Shown here: one piece after another, positions 30,351-40,768 of the stretch
Layout of the letters: the number at the start of each line of letters is the position of its first letter
Position numbering within the stretch: the stretch's first letter is position 1
Source of the DNA: JAPOUP01 sp965199865
GTDB taxonomy: Bacteria > Pseudomonadota > Alphaproteobacteria > Rhodobacterales > Rhodobacteraceae
Assembly: GCA_965199865.1 (NCBI GenBank)
Contig: CBDATU010000005.1
Coordinates: 1-64,000, forward strand
DNA: 64,000 nucleotides
Reading direction: 5' to 3'
Position numbers and translations under genes: made by a program
Notes under the pieces: generated by a model
The model's input: only the letters and a program-made list of their open reading frames with translations
What the model was told of the DNA's origin: nothing
The model's database searches: none

Positions 30351-31515
30351 AGTTCTTATAGGAAGCCGTCTCCGGATCCAGGACGTCCTCACGGCTACAT
30401 GGTCGCCATTTCAGCTAGAGAGATCGCGCTCGGGTTTCCTCATCAATTGCGCTTACACCGCATTGAAGCCAGAAAATCTGAACGATGGGCGGATAGGGCG
30501 GAATATTCAGGAGCTGCGGAGAGTTTCCATAGGGGCCAACGACCCCTGCCGCAGCAACACCACACGCCACGACCGCCACGGAAGGCTCATGATCGGACCT
30601 GTGAGCGCTGACCGGGCGTTTCAGGGAGTTGTTCTTTCCCGGTTCCAGTCGCTGTAACACGCCCTGCCGGACCATGGCGAGCTATGTTCGACCGGCCCTG
30701 CGTGACGGAACGGGGCATGGGCGATGTCCTGCCGCCGCGGATCACTGTCCGCCAACACCATGCCCAGGTATCCTGAAAAAACATTCCCCGCGAAAGCGTT
30801 GTGCATATTGCAGTTGCGCTTGGTGGAAAGTGGCAAAATCCGATGCCTGTCTGGCGCACGGATCAGGCCAGGCGGTTCCGACAACGCCTGAAGCCGTGCG
30901 CGCATCAACGGTTCGAGATCGGCTCCCGACCATGATCATGGTCGGGACCGTGTACTGGCGGTCATGTGACCGGATAAGGTAATGGCGGGTATGGCGGGTC
31001 ACGCTTCCGCCTTCGGACGGCGGGAGAGATCTGGAGGATCACGTTGCCCAGGACCGACACCACGCCTGCGAGAATGCCGATGAATGGCTCGGCGAAACTG
31101 AACAGCGCGACCAGGATCTTTGTGTTTGCGGCGTCGCACTTGCCGTATCGGTTCGGAAGTCAGCCATAATGCAACCCTGCGTTCCGATCAGGCCAATGCA
31201 ACCGCAGGACCATTGCCATTGATCTTTGTTTCACCCTTCCGGCTCTCCCGGAAACCATCCGTAAAGACGGTCAGGTGGACGGAAAGAAACAGCACCCGAA
31301 ACTGCCCATGAGGGCACCGGCCCCCGCACCGGCAGCGCCTTCTCCCACAGACTTCATCAAATGTCGGCAATCTGCCTTCCGAGGGAGTCTCATAATGGCG
31401 AGGTTGCCATCGAAATGGCCGTGCCGGGCATGTGAACTGGGTTGGCGGATAACCTTGCTGCAGGCTGCTGGCGCATGATCATTGCGAAAGCGGCCATAAC
31501 GCTTCCATGCGACTG
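30351..31515. other. 1.2 kb spacer with a perfect palindrome
   Basis: No intact gene. It contains the 24-base palindrome listed separately. On the minus strand at about 31025-31160 a hydrophobic frame (KILVALFSFAEPFIGILAGV) sits out of frame with an upstream ATG, perhaps the remnant of a small membrane protein. Confidence 0.4.
30924..30947. repeat. 24-base perfect palindrome
   Basis: Positions 30924-30947 are exactly self-complementary with no loop: the left half TCCCGACCATGA is followed at once by its complement. There is no T-run on either side. It could be a dimeric protein-binding site or the tip of a former hairpin. No gene lies close enough to assign a role. Confidence 0.6.
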
Positions 31516-32808
31516 TCAGACGAGCATCGCCAGCGGATTTTCCAGATTATTCGTGATCGCCTGCAGGAACCTGGCTCCCAGAGCACCGTCAATGACCCTG
31601 TGATCGACGCTGAGGGTGGCATTCATCATCGTTGCGGAAGTCAGCTGTCCGTCTTTGCCGACAACCGGTTTTTCCACTCCAGCGCCGACAGCAAGAATTG
31701 ACCCATGCGGTGGATTTATGACGGCGTCGAAACTGTCGATGCCAAACATCCCAAGATTCGAAATGGCAAAACTACCTCCCTGATATTCATGTGGCGCAAG
31801 TCTGCGCTCCCTGGCACGAGCAGCAAGATCCTTCATTTCGATCGATAGTTCCGAGAGCGGTTTCAGGTGAGCGTCCCGAAGAACGGGTGTGAACAGTCCT
31901 CCATCTATCGCCACCGCAACGGCTACATCCGAAGGCCTGAGCTGCAGAATTCGATCACCCGCCCAGACCGCGTTGGCAGCTGGTACCTGCTGGAGCGCCA
32001 GGGCACAGGCTTTGATGATGAAATCGTTGATTGACAGCTTCACTCCACGTGCTTCAAGCTGGCTGTTGATCCCGCCGCGAAGTTTAGCCAGTGCATCAAG
32101 TCGGATGTCACGCCGAAGATAGAAGTGCGGAATGGTCTGCTTTGCCTCCGAAAGCCGCGTGGCAATGGTCCTGCGCATTCCGTCCAGCGAGATCTCATCG
32201 AATTCACGTCCTTCGAAAATTTTCATTACGGTGTCTGCGGATGGCGGTGTTGTCGCCGTCACCGCGGCGGGAGATGTGGTGGGCTCGGCGGCAGTCCGCT
32301 GCAGGGCCGCAGCTTCGACATCAGCCTTTATGATCCGGCCCTTCGGACCAGATCCCCTGATCTGAGCCAGTTCCAGATTCAGTTCCCGGGCGATTCTGCG
32401 GGCAAGCGGAGAAGCGAACAGCCGAGTCTCGACTTCCCCGGCACGAACCGGAGCTGTTGCCGGGGTAGATGGGGCAGATAGCTCGACTGGTGCAGCGGAA
32501 CCAGAACCAGGTCCGGTCTGAACCTCCGCCTGAACCGCTGGTGCCGCAATGTCACTGGAGTCTTCGCCTTCGCCAATCAGGACCGCGATTGGGGTGTTCA
32601 CCTTTACGCCTTCGGTGCCTTCGGCCACCAATATGCTGGCGACCACACCCTCATCCGCGGCTTCGAATTCCATTGTAGCCTTGTCTGTCTCGATCTCGGC
32701 CAGCAGGTCGCCGGAGGACACCGCGTCGCCTTCCTTCACCAACCATTTTGCCAACGTGCCTTCTTCCATGGTCGGAGATAGTGCAGGCATCAGGATTTCG
32801 ACTGGCAT
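31516..32808 (-). CDS. pdhC: Pyruvate dehydrogenase E2, dihydrolipoamide acetyltransferase
   Basis: 430-residue core of the pyruvate dehydrogenase complex, which transfers acetyl from lipoate to CoA. Domains: one lipoyl domain (Lys in EIETDKATMEFEA, about residue 44), an Ala/Pro linker, the E1/E3-binding domain (ASPLARRIARELNLELAQI, about 129-147), and the catalytic domain with the C-terminal VDHRVIDGALGARFLQ. Last gene of pdhA-pdhB-pdhC, 11 bases after pdhB. Confidence 0.95.
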   Translation of the reverse strand: MPVEILMPALSPTMEEGTLAKWLVKEGDAVSSGDLLAEIETDKATMEFEAADEGVVASILVAEGTEGVKVNTPIAVLIGEGEDSSDIAAPAVQAEVQTGPGSGSAAPVELSAPSTPATAPVRAGEVETRLFASPLARRIARELNLELAQIRGSGPKGRIIKADVEAAALQRTAAEPTTSPAAVTATTPPSADTVMKIFEGREFDEISLDGMRRTIATRLSEAKQTIPHFYLRRDIRLDALAKLRGGINSQLEARGVKLSINDFIIKACALALQQVPAANAVWAGDRILQLRPSDVAVAVAIDGGLFTPVLRDAHLKPLSELSIEMKDLAARARERRLAPHEYQGGSFAISNLGMFGIDSFDAVINPPHGSILAVGAGVEKPVVGKDGQLTSATMMNATLSVDHRVIDGALGARFLQAITNNLENPLAMLV

Positions 32809-32819
32809 GACGCTTCTCC

Positions 32820-34196
32820 TTACCGGTAGGTTGCCTGCCGGACCGCTTCCAGGATTTCTTCTGTGGTCACGAGAGCCAGTCGCTCAAGATTCGCCGCGTA
32901 AGGCATGGGAACATCCTTGCCTGTACAGTTGATGACCGGAGCGTCAAGATAGTCGAAAGCTTCCTGCATAAGGACTGAAGAGATATAGCTTCCGACGGAT
33001 CCCTGCGGCCATCCCTCCTCAACGGTAACGCATCGATTGGTCTTCCTCACGGAGTGGATGACGGATCCGATGTCCATCGGACGCAGGGTCCGCAGATCAA
33101 TGACTTCGGCGCTGACTCCATCCCTTTCCAGTTCGTCGGCGGCTTCAAGCGCATATTTCATTCCTATCCCGAAACTCACAATGGTCACGTCCGTGCCCTG
33201 GCGCCAGATGCGTGCCTTTCCAAGCGGTATTACGAGATCATCCAATGCGGGAACGTCAAAGGCCTGCCCATACATGATTTCGTTTTCCAGGCAGATCACC
33301 GGATTGGGATCCCGGATCGCCGCTTTCAGGAGGCCCTTCGCATCAGCTGCGGAATAGGGCATGATCACCTTCAGTCCGGGAATATGCATAAACCAGGCCG
33401 CGTAGTCCTGGCTGTGCTGTGCAGCCACCCGCGCTGCGGCCCCGTTTGGGCCACGGAACACGATCGGGCAACCCATCTGGCCACCTGACATATAAAGGGT
33501 CTTGGCGGCTGAGTTGATGATCTGATCGACGGCCTGCATGGCGAAGTTGAATGTCATGAATTCCACGATCGGCCTGAGCCCGCCAAACGCCGCGCCAACC
33601 CCTATTCCCGTGAAGCCATGCTCGGTGATCGGTGTATCCACAACTCGACTGTCGCCGAATTCCTCTAGCAGGCCCTGCGTCACCTTATAGGCGCCCTGAT
33701 ACTCAGCGACTTCCTCACCCATGATGAAAACAGTCGCATCGCGGCGCATCTCTTCGGCCATTGCATCCCGCAGGCTTTCTCGTACGGTCTGGGTTCTCAT
33801 TTCAGAGTCTTCAGGCCAGTCTGGGGTTGGGGCGGCACTGGTTGTGGCTGGCTGGGCCGGTGCGGCGGCGTCCTGAATACCCGCGGGCGCTGCGTCAGCC
33901 GCAGGCGAAGTCCGCGTCTGGGTGGTGACTTCGCCTGCCGGTTCCAAATCTTCGCCGTCTTCGACGATCACCGCAATGGGGGTGTTTACCCTAATCCCCT
34001 CAGTGCCTTCGGCTACCAGGATTCTGCCGATCATCCCTTCATCCACGGCTTCGAATTCCATTGTCGCCTTGTCCGTTTCGATCTCGGCGATTACGTCACC
34101 GGACGATACCGTATCGCCTTCCTTCACCAGCCATTTCGCTAGTGTTCCCTCTTCCATTGTCGGAGACAGAGCGGGCATCAGGACATTAGTGGCCAT
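32820..34196 (-). CDS. pdhB: Pyruvate dehydrogenase E1 beta with N-terminal lipoyl domain
   Basis: 458-residue E1 beta subunit, which decarboxylates pyruvate together with PdhA. It carries an extra N-terminal lipoyl domain (VLMPALSPTMEEGTLAKWLV, lipoyl Lys in ETDKATMEFEAVDEG) and an Ala/Pro linker before the transketolase-type domain (EEVAEYQGAYKVTQGLLEEF, ITEHGFTGIGVGAAFGGLRP). This fusion is a feature of alphaproteobacterial PDH. The start is the Met at 34196, which has GGAGG about 8 bases upstream, rather than an upstream Met. Confidence 0.95.
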   Translation of the reverse strand: MATNVLMPALSPTMEEGTLAKWLVKEGDTVSSGDVIAEIETDKATMEFEAVDEGMIGRILVAEGTEGIRVNTPIAVIVEDGEDLEPAGEVTTQTRTSPAADAAPAGIQDAAAPAQPATTSAAPTPDWPEDSEMRTQTVRESLRDAMAEEMRRDATVFIMGEEVAEYQGAYKVTQGLLEEFGDSRVVDTPITEHGFTGIGVGAAFGGLRPIVEFMTFNFAMQAVDQIINSAAKTLYMSGGQMGCPIVFRGPNGAAARVAAQHSQDYAAWFMHIPGLKVIMPYSAADAKGLLKAAIRDPNPVICLENEIMYGQAFDVPALDDLVIPLGKARIWRQGTDVTIVSFGIGMKYALEAADELERDGVSAEVIDLRTLRPMDIGSVIHSVRKTNRCVTVEEGWPQGSVGSYISSVLMQEAFDYLDAPVINCTGKDVPMPYAANLERLALVTTEEILEAVRQATYR

Positions 34197-34340
34197 CGCG
34201 TTGCCTCCGATGGTTCTGGCTGCGAACCTGTTGCGCATTCTCAAGGCATGGGCGGACAGGGTGACCGAGGCAATCGCGCGGGTTGTGCTTGGTTGACCGG
34301 GGGCCAACTCCGCGTGTCGCGGACAGAAAGTGCTGCCCCA

Positions 34341-35339
34341 TCATGCTGCCTCTGCATATATGTCGGTCCAGAGCTCTGAGATTGCCGGCTCGGGACTCTG
34401 CTTCGCGAACTCGGCCGCTTCGTTGACGGTTTCCTTTATTTCCCGATCAACGGCTTTCAGGTCCTCTTCCGTCGCATGTTTGCCGGTCAGCAGAATCTGG
34501 CGCACATGATCGATCGGGTCACGCTCTTCCCGGACCTTTTGAACTTCCTCGCGGGTGCGGTATTTTGCAGGATCTGACATGGAGTGCCCACGATAGCGAT
34601 AGGTCTTGATCTCCAGAATATAGGGCCCCTTTCCGGCCCGGCAGTGTTTCACGGCCTTTTCACCTGCTGCCTTCACCGCCAGCACGTCCATGCCATCGAC
34701 CGCTTCACCTGGAATGCCAAACGCCTTTCCTCGGGTGTGGATGTCTGGTGTAGAGGTCGATCTCGTCTGCGCGGTGCCCATTGCGTAGAGGTTGTTTTCA
34801 ATTACGAACACCACGGGCAGTTCCCAAAGTGCGGCCATGTTGAATGCTTCGTATACCTGGCCCTGATTTGCGGAACCATCGCCGAAGTAAGTGTAGCTCA
34901 CGGCATTGTTGCCCCTGTATTTGTTGGCGAATGCCAGTCCGGTGCCAATCGGAACCTGGGCTCCGACAATTCCATGTCCACCGTAAAACCTTCTCTCTTC
35001 GGAGAACATGTGCATCGAGCCACCCTTTCCTTTTGAGTAACCGCCTTCGCGACCGGTCAGTTCGGCCATCACACCCTTTGGATCCATGCCGCAGGCCAGC
35101 ATATGCCCGTGGTCGCGGTAGCTGGTGACACGCTGATCCCCCTCCTGGGCGGTGGCCTCCAGCCCAACGACGACCGCTTCCTGCCCTATGTATAGGTGAC
35201 AGAAACCACCGATCAATCCCATCCCATAGAGCTGGCCGGCCTTCTCCTCGAAGCGGCGGATCAGAAGCATCTCGCGATAGAATTCCAGCAGTTCCTCCTT
35301 TGGGATGTTGGGTGATTGCACACTTTTTGTCGCAGCCAT
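34341..35339 (-). CDS. pdhA: Pyruvate dehydrogenase E1 alpha
   Basis: 332-residue E1 alpha subunit that binds thiamine diphosphate. The GDG...NN motif is complete: GDGSANQGQVYEAFNMAA followed by VVFVIENN. The phosphorylation-loop-like RYRGHSMSDPAKYRT is present. I start at the Met at 35339 (MAATKSVQSPN), because GAGGAGG lies 8 bases upstream; the frame extends 16 codons further without support. First gene of the operon. 826 bases separate it from ftsB, so it should have its own promoter. Confidence 0.95.
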   Translation of the reverse strand: MAATKSVQSPNIPKEELLEFYREMLLIRRFEEKAGQLYGMGLIGGFCHLYIGQEAVVVGLEATAQEGDQRVTSYRDHGHMLACGMDPKGVMAELTGREGGYSKGKGGSMHMFSEERRFYGGHGIVGAQVPIGTGLAFANKYRGNNAVSYTYFGDGSANQGQVYEAFNMAALWELPVVFVIENNLYAMGTAQTRSTSTPDIHTRGKAFGIPGEAVDGMDVLAVKAAGEKAVKHCRAGKGPYILEIKTYRYRGHSMSDPAKYRTREEVQKVREERDPIDHVRQILLTGKHATEEDLKAVDREIKETVNEAAEFAKQSPEPAISELWTDIYAEAA

Positions 35340-36165
35340 TCCGCAGGCCTCCTCAGCAGGTGGTGGATCGGGCTCAAGTGATGCCAATCCCTAACGTGGT
35401 GATCTGCGATTCGCCACACCAAACATCGATAGGGCCAGGATAGGGCAACGTCCGGAGGCGTGAATTACCAGTGGATGGCCGAAATGTGCGCTTGCGTTTC
35501 GTGGAAATTCCCGATGCGACCGCGTCGGCGTCTTTGTCGCCTGATGGTGCGCCGTCCATTTCCACGCGGTCGGCATCGACCTGAAAATCTGGTCGCGATG
35601 ATCGATGACGACCGTCCTGAATCGTGGGAAGTTGTGCTGGTGGCCCAGCCCGCAAGGGCGGGCAGGTGCAGGAGAGGCAGGCGGTCCGGCGAATAGTGAC
35701 CGATGGGCGTAGGAAGCGACGGCATCGCGTCCCGAAAGGGATCGCAAATGAAGTGGTGGATGCCCCAGGAGCCATTGTCTTTCGGAAGGTGGATCCGACT
35801 GGTCGGAACCGCGCCGGATGCTGGAATGCGGAACGGTCGATCCTTCGAATCGCAGATCGTGGTCGAAATTCAAATTCCTGACCTGTCGCCGGCAACCCGC
35901 GTCGATATGAACTCAGCGGCGAGCATTCAGCTCCGTGGGAAGGGGTATCGAGCGCAATTGGCGCGGGAGAGATGCCGAAGCCTTCGCAGGGGAGATGGCG
36001 GCGCTGGTCGGTCTTGGGAGCGCGAAAACCTATGCGGCTGAGCGTGTCGTAAACCAGATAGGTCCCCATGGATTGCGGTCGTGGAACGTGGTGCTGCTTC
36101 CCAAGGGCGTAAGGCGTTGATACCGGGGGAGAAAGCCTACCAGTCGGGAATGGGGTGCGGCTCGG
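35340..36165. other. Spacer between ftsB and pdhA
   Basis: 826 bases in which no frame on either strand resembles a known protein. The pdhA promoter must lie here, but I see no box pair I would defend. Confidence 0.4.
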
Positions 36166-36480
36166 TTACCGGATTACTACCTCATCGGCTCTGACGAGCC
36201 CGATTACGTCCCGCGCCTGTTCATCAAGGAGATCAAGGTCGAGATAGCCGTCGCTAAGGCGTTTGGTCTTGTTCCGAAGCTGTGCGACTTCCTGTACCAG
36301 CCAGTCCCGTTCGGCCTCCAGGGCTTCGGCTTCCGCCTTGATCTGGATGCGACGGAACACGCCGTAATCCCCCTGGATCGATGAGAACACAAAATATGCG
36401 CCGAAGAAGGACGCAGCCAGGACAAACAATGCTCCAACAATGGCGGGCGGACGCTTTCCGTGAGCGATCCTCTGTCTCAT
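36166..36480 (-). CDS. ftsB: Septum formation initiator FtsB/DivIC
   Basis: 104-residue bitopic division protein that links FtsQ and FtsL in the divisome. One membrane helix (AIVGALFVLAASFFGAYFVF, about residues 13-32) is followed by a coiled coil with the conserved charged text KAEAEALEAERDWLVQEV and ending LLDEQARDVIGLVRADEVVI. Position upstream of pdhABC is common in Rhodobacterales. Length and pattern are normal. Confidence 0.88.
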   Translation of the reverse strand: MRQRIAHGKRPPAIVGALFVLAASFFGAYFVFSSIQGDYGVFRRIQIKAEAEALEAERDWLVQEVAQLRNKTKRLSDGYLDLDLLDEQARDVIGLVRADEVVIR

Positions 36481-36590
36481 TGCTTTGCCTCAATTTGTTG
36501 TTGCCCATGAATAAATCATAGAAATTTCAGTTTGAAAAGCCTCTTCGGCAAAGGCAGACTTCCAGAAACAGGGGAAAGCGCAATGCCACG

Positions 36591-38219
36591 ATGACCTGGT
36601 CAATGGGTCGAACGGTCCTGGGAACGCATACGGTCGAGAACCAGCCTCGACCGCGGCCGCCCGCATTCTGGGATGATGATCTTCCGTTGCGTCGGCAGCT
36701 TGCCGCAAACGGTGGACCGGTTGATCCGGTCAAATGCTTCGCGACCGCTCTTTCCAGTCCAGAGGTGGTGGAGGCGGGCCGTGACGCCAACCGCAATCCA
36801 CCACAGCTCAGGCTATTCGATTCGGGCGGTCGTCGCCTGGACGAAGCCTGTTTCCATCCCGCTTACCACCAGCTCATGTCGCTTGGTATCAGGAATGGCT
36901 ATTCCTCAATTGCCTGGGAAGGGGTCCGAAATGGTCATGTCGCTCACGCGGCAATGGTTTACCTGATGAGCCAGGTGGAGCCAGGTGTGTGCTGCCCGAT
37001 GACGATGACATACGCAGCCGTCCCGGCGCTTCAGGTTGATCCCCTCCTTGCGGCTCATTGGCGTCCCAGGCTGACCTCGCGAGGCTATGACCCTTCAACC
37101 CGTCCGGTTGACCGCAAGGAATCCGCCACGCTGGGCATGGCGATGACCGAGAAACAGGGTGGATCGGACCTTCGCACAGTCAGCACCCGTGCGGAGCCAA
37201 CCGGAGACGGGTATCGCCTCACAGGCCATAAATGGTTCTGTTCCGCGCCGATGTCCGACGGCTTTCTCACCCTCGCCCAGGCCCCGGGTGGCCTCACATG
37301 CTTCCTCGTGCCCCGATGGCTTGAAGGTGAACGCAACGAGATCAGGATCCAGAGGCTAAAGGAAAAACTTGGCAATCAGGCCAATGCATCCGCCGAGATA
37401 GAATTTCACGGTGCATTTGCCCACCGGTTAGGCGAGGAAGGGAGGGGCGTGCACACGATCATCGAAATGGTCCATCACACGCGACTCGACACCGCTCTCG
37501 CACCTGCAGGTCTGATGCGGAGGGCTCTGGTTGAGGCCGTGCATTGGTGCACGCATCGCAGAGCGTTCCGGCAACGGCTTGTGGATCAACCCGTGATGAG
37601 GGCCGTTCTCGCTGACATTGCCCTTGATGCGGAAGCCGCGCTGGCGGTTGGCATGAGGGTGGCGGCAGCCTTTGACGACCCGCAGCAGCGCGCCTTCGCA
37701 AGAGTCGCCGTCGCGTTGGCGAAGTTCCTGTCGAACAAACGCGCTCCGAACGTGATTTACGAATGCATGGAAGCACTCGGTGGCATGGGTTATGTCGATG
37801 ACACGCCACTGCCAATGCTGTATCGTGAAGCGCCGCTGAATTCGATCTGGGAAGGCTCAGGCAATGTCATCTGTCTGGATGTCTTACGCACGCTGGATCT
37901 GTTTCCAGAGGCAGCGGAGGCACTTCGAGCCGAATTTGAAAGCGTGGTCGGGGTAAATGGACATTATGACAGCGCGCTGAGGGAACATCTGCAGCTTTGG
38001 CCAGAACTGGCGGATGAATCGACAGCGCGTCTGTTCGCTGAACGCAGCGCCACGCTGCTGGCAGCCGCTGCCCTTATCAGATCGGCGCCTAATGCGGTCT
38101 CGGATGGCTATATCGCAAGTCGGGTTGCGGGCAGGCGCGGGACCGTAACGGGAACCGTTACGGGTCTTGATACAGACGCAATACTCGATCATGTCCTGCC
38201 CGATTCGGGCATCGCATGA
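36591..38219 (+). CDS. aidB: Acyl-CoA dehydrogenase family protein, AidB-like
   Basis: 542-residue FAD protein of the AidB branch of acyl-CoA dehydrogenases, described in E. coli as an alkylation-response protein that binds DNA; its substrate is unsettled. The hallmarks are MAMTEKQGGSDLRTV (residues 182-196), HKWFCSAPMSD, and the C-terminal MGYVDDTPLPMLYREAPLNS with IWEGSGNVICLDVLR. An N-terminal segment before the ACAD domain is typical of AidB. The start could also be the Met four codons later. Transcribed toward the aldolase gene. Confidence 0.85.
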   Translation: MTWSMGRTVLGTHTVENQPRPRPPAFWDDDLPLRRQLAANGGPVDPVKCFATALSSPEVVEAGRDANRNPPQLRLFDSGGRRLDEACFHPAYHQLMSLGIRNGYSSIAWEGVRNGHVAHAAMVYLMSQVEPGVCCPMTMTYAAVPALQVDPLLAAHWRPRLTSRGYDPSTRPVDRKESATLGMAMTEKQGGSDLRTVSTRAEPTGDGYRLTGHKWFCSAPMSDGFLTLAQAPGGLTCFLVPRWLEGERNEIRIQRLKEKLGNQANASAEIEFHGAFAHRLGEEGRGVHTIIEMVHHTRLDTALAPAGLMRRALVEAVHWCTHRRAFRQRLVDQPVMRAVLADIALDAEAALAVGMRVAAAFDDPQQRAFARVAVALAKFLSNKRAPNVIYECMEALGGMGYVDDTPLPMLYREAPLNSIWEGSGNVICLDVLRTLDLFPEAAEALRAEFESVVGVNGHYDSALREHLQLWPELADESTARLFAERSATLLAAAALIRSAPNAVSDGYIASRVAGRRGTVTGTVTGLDTDAILDHVLPDSGIA

Positions 38220-38262
38220 TCCAGATCATTTCGGCAGCCTTCAAACCATTCCACTCGTTTCC

Positions 38263-39156
38263 TCAGCCAGCCATTGACGCCCGATGGATGCTGTCGATGG
38301 TGGAGGCCAGCATCGCATCGAATTCCGCATCGCTTTGGTTAGCCGACAGTCCGTCGATCAGAGCTCTGCTGAAACTGGCTATGACACCCGTGTTCCGGGC
38401 AAGCCTGTCATTCGCCTCCTCACGGCTGTAGCCGCCCGACAGGGCGACGACCCGCATTGTTCGTGGATGATTCACCAAAGGAAGGTAGTGGTTCGCACTT
38501 GTCGGAAGGGTCAGCTTCAGAATCACGTTTTCGCCTTCTCCAAGCCCGTCAAGCCGCCGGACCAGTTCATCCAGGAGGATGTCCTCTGCCTGTTTCTTGT
38601 TGGCGATTGAGATCGTCACTTCGGGTTCGATGATTGGAACAAGCCCATAGGCCTGGATCCGTCTTCCGATTTCAAACTGCTGGGCGACATTTGCGGCGAT
38701 ACCTGTTGAATTCGCGGCATTGATCACCGACCGCGCCTTGGTTCCGAATATGCCTTTGGCCGCCGCATGCTCGAGCAATCGATCAAGGCCTTCCATGGGC
38801 TTCATCAGCTGTACGCCGTCCTTCTCGTCGGCAAGACCCTGATCAACTTTCAGAAACGGTACAACTCCCCGTTCTTCCCACAGAAAATCCCCCGAAGGTC
38901 GATCACTGATTTCCCGATCCATCGTGTTTTCGAACAGAATGGCGCCGATCACCTTTTCGGATGTGAATGAGGGCGACCTGATGATTCGTTCCCGCATTCG
39001 GTGGATCAGGTCGAACATCTCCGCTTCATTGGAATACGCCTCATCGCCGATGCCATAATGGCTAAGTGCCTTCGGGGTCGAACCACCGCTTTGGTCAAGC
39101 GCAGCAACAAATCCGGCACCCTCGCGCATCCGCTCCGCCTGCTTCTCCTTTGTCAT
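38263..39156 (-). CDS. Class I fructose-bisphosphate aldolase
   Basis: 297-residue Schiff-base aldolase that splits fructose 1,6-bisphosphate. The N-terminal FVAALDQSGGSTPKALSHYG, the Lys-containing VPFLKVDQGL and NVILKLTLPT segments, and the C-terminal ALSGGYSREEANDRL match the short bacterial class I type used by roseobacters. Intact. A strong ribosome binding site (GGAGGGG) precedes the ATG. With pgk and eno in this window it covers part of glycolysis/gluconeogenesis. Confidence 0.92.
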   Translation of the reverse strand: MTKEKQAERMREGAGFVAALDQSGGSTPKALSHYGIGDEAYSNEAEMFDLIHRMRERIIRSPSFTSEKVIGAILFENTMDREISDRPSGDFLWEERGVVPFLKVDQGLADEKDGVQLMKPMEGLDRLLEHAAAKGIFGTKARSVINAANSTGIAANVAQQFEIGRRIQAYGLVPIIEPEVTISIANKKQAEDILLDELVRRLDGLGEGENVILKLTLPTSANHYLPLVNHPRTMRVVALSGGYSREEANDRLARNTGVIASFSRALIDGLSANQSDAEFDAMLASTIDSIHRASMAG

Positions 39157-39450
39157 TTGCCCCCTCCATCAGGATTCCGTCCGGGCCCTCTCTACGTCGG
39201 GTCGTGGAGAAATCCAAGAACACCAGTTTAGATTGCCAATTCGGACGATAGCGCTAAGCAATGGATAACGCATTCAGCAGAACTTCCGCATGATGTTCCA
39301 CGCCAGGCAGGGACTTTACCATATGGACATCGATCCGGGGAAGGCACATCACTTTGCAGGTTGTATTGCCATGGGATGAACTGCGCGGAGGTTCTTCTGA
39401 GGCATTCTCCTGACGGAGACTGCGGGCCGGGTCCAGCGACCACAACTAAA

Positions 39451-40641
39451 TCAGTAGCCCAAGGCCGCCACTCCCGGCAAAGTCCTGCCTTCCATCCACT
39501 CAAGAAACGCACCTCCAGCTGTGGAAACGTAGGTGAGGTGGTTTGCGACATCGACCTGGTTCAATGCCGCAACCGTATCACCGCCGCCTGCGACCGAAGT
39601 GATCGCACCGGAACGCGTTAGGTCAGCGACTCCTTTGGCGATGGACCAGGTGGATGCGTCAAAGGGTGGCATCTCGAATGCACCGAGCGGCCCGTTCCAG
39701 ATCAGTGTGTGGCAATTGGCCGCCAGGTTCAGGATGGATTGGACTGAACCCGGGCCGACATCCAGAATCATCGCATCCGCTGGGCAGGCGACGGCGGGTA
39801 GGGTCTGGTTCGCAGCGTTCGCTTCGAACCTGCTCGCGACCACGATGTCCAAGGGTAGCACAATGTTGCAGCCAATGGACTTCGCCCGCTCCATGATCGC
39901 ATTCGCCTGACCAGCCATGTCGTGTTCTGCCAGAGATCTGCCGACTTCCAGGCCGGAGGCCGCAAGAAAGGTGTTCGCCATGCCGCCACCGATCACCAGG
40001 TGGTCAACCTTGTGGATCAGATTGCCCAGAAGCGTCAGCTTGGTCGATATCTTGGCACCTCCGACAATCGCCATGAGTGGTCGGGTCGGTGTTCCCAGTG
40101 CTGATTGGAGCGCAGTCAGCTCCGCCTGCATTGAACGGCCGGCACAGGAAGGCATGCGCCTCGCCACGCCTTCGGTTGATGCATGGGCCCTATGCGCCAC
40201 GGAAAACGCGTCATTGCAGTACATATCGCCCAAAACCGCAAGTGAGGCCGCAAACCCTGAATCGTTCTTCATTTCGCCGGGGTGAAACCTGGTGTTTTCC
40301 AGAAGCAGGACAGAGTCGCTGTCCATCTTCCGCACCGCCGCTTCAGCGACCTCTCCGATGCAGTCCTCCGCAAAGGCCACCGGGACTCCCAGCGCCTTTT
40401 CCAGGCTCGGGAGCAGGATCCGGAGGGACATCGCAGCTACGGGTCTTCCGTTCGGGCGCCCGAAATGCGCCATCAGCACTGGTCTGCCACCCTTGGAAAG
40501 AATGTCCCTGACCGTTGGAACGGTCCGGTTGATGCGTGTTGCATCGCTGGCCTGCCCATTCTCGACCGGAACGTTGATGTCGACCCGGGTCAGCACCGTT
40601 CTGTCTTCGAGGTTCATGTCGTCGAGCGTTTTCCAGCCCAT
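39451..40641 (-). CDS. pgk: Phosphoglycerate kinase
   Basis: 396-residue two-domain kinase that makes ATP from 1,3-bisphosphoglycerate. The signature VLTRVDINVPVENG is near residue 15, GRPVLMAHFGRPNG near 52, GGAKISTKLTLL near 199, and the C-terminal nucleotide loop SVAGGGDTVAALNQ near 345. Family length. It is divergent from the PPIase gene at 40769, which shares the 127-base control region. Confidence 0.96.
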   Translation of the reverse strand: MGWKTLDDMNLEDRTVLTRVDINVPVENGQASDATRINRTVPTVRDILSKGGRPVLMAHFGRPNGRPVAAMSLRILLPSLEKALGVPVAFAEDCIGEVAEAAVRKMDSDSVLLLENTRFHPGEMKNDSGFAASLAVLGDMYCNDAFSVAHRAHASTEGVARRMPSCAGRSMQAELTALQSALGTPTRPLMAIVGGAKISTKLTLLGNLIHKVDHLVIGGGMANTFLAASGLEVGRSLAEHDMAGQANAIMERAKSIGCNIVLPLDIVVASRFEANAANQTLPAVACPADAMILDVGPGSVQSILNLAANCHTLIWNGPLGAFEMPPFDASTWSIAKGVADLTRSGAITSVAGGGDTVAALNQVDVANHLTYVSTAGGAFLEWMEGRTLPGVAALGY

Positions 40642-40768
40642 TCCTTACCTCCCGCTTCATTTTGCGCCTTTCGACGCGATTCAGCATGGGGCGTCAATGT
40701 CCGATTTCACTTTCAGATTCCTGCGCCTGCGCCTAGAACGCCACAAACCCTATCTACAGGAGAGCGAA

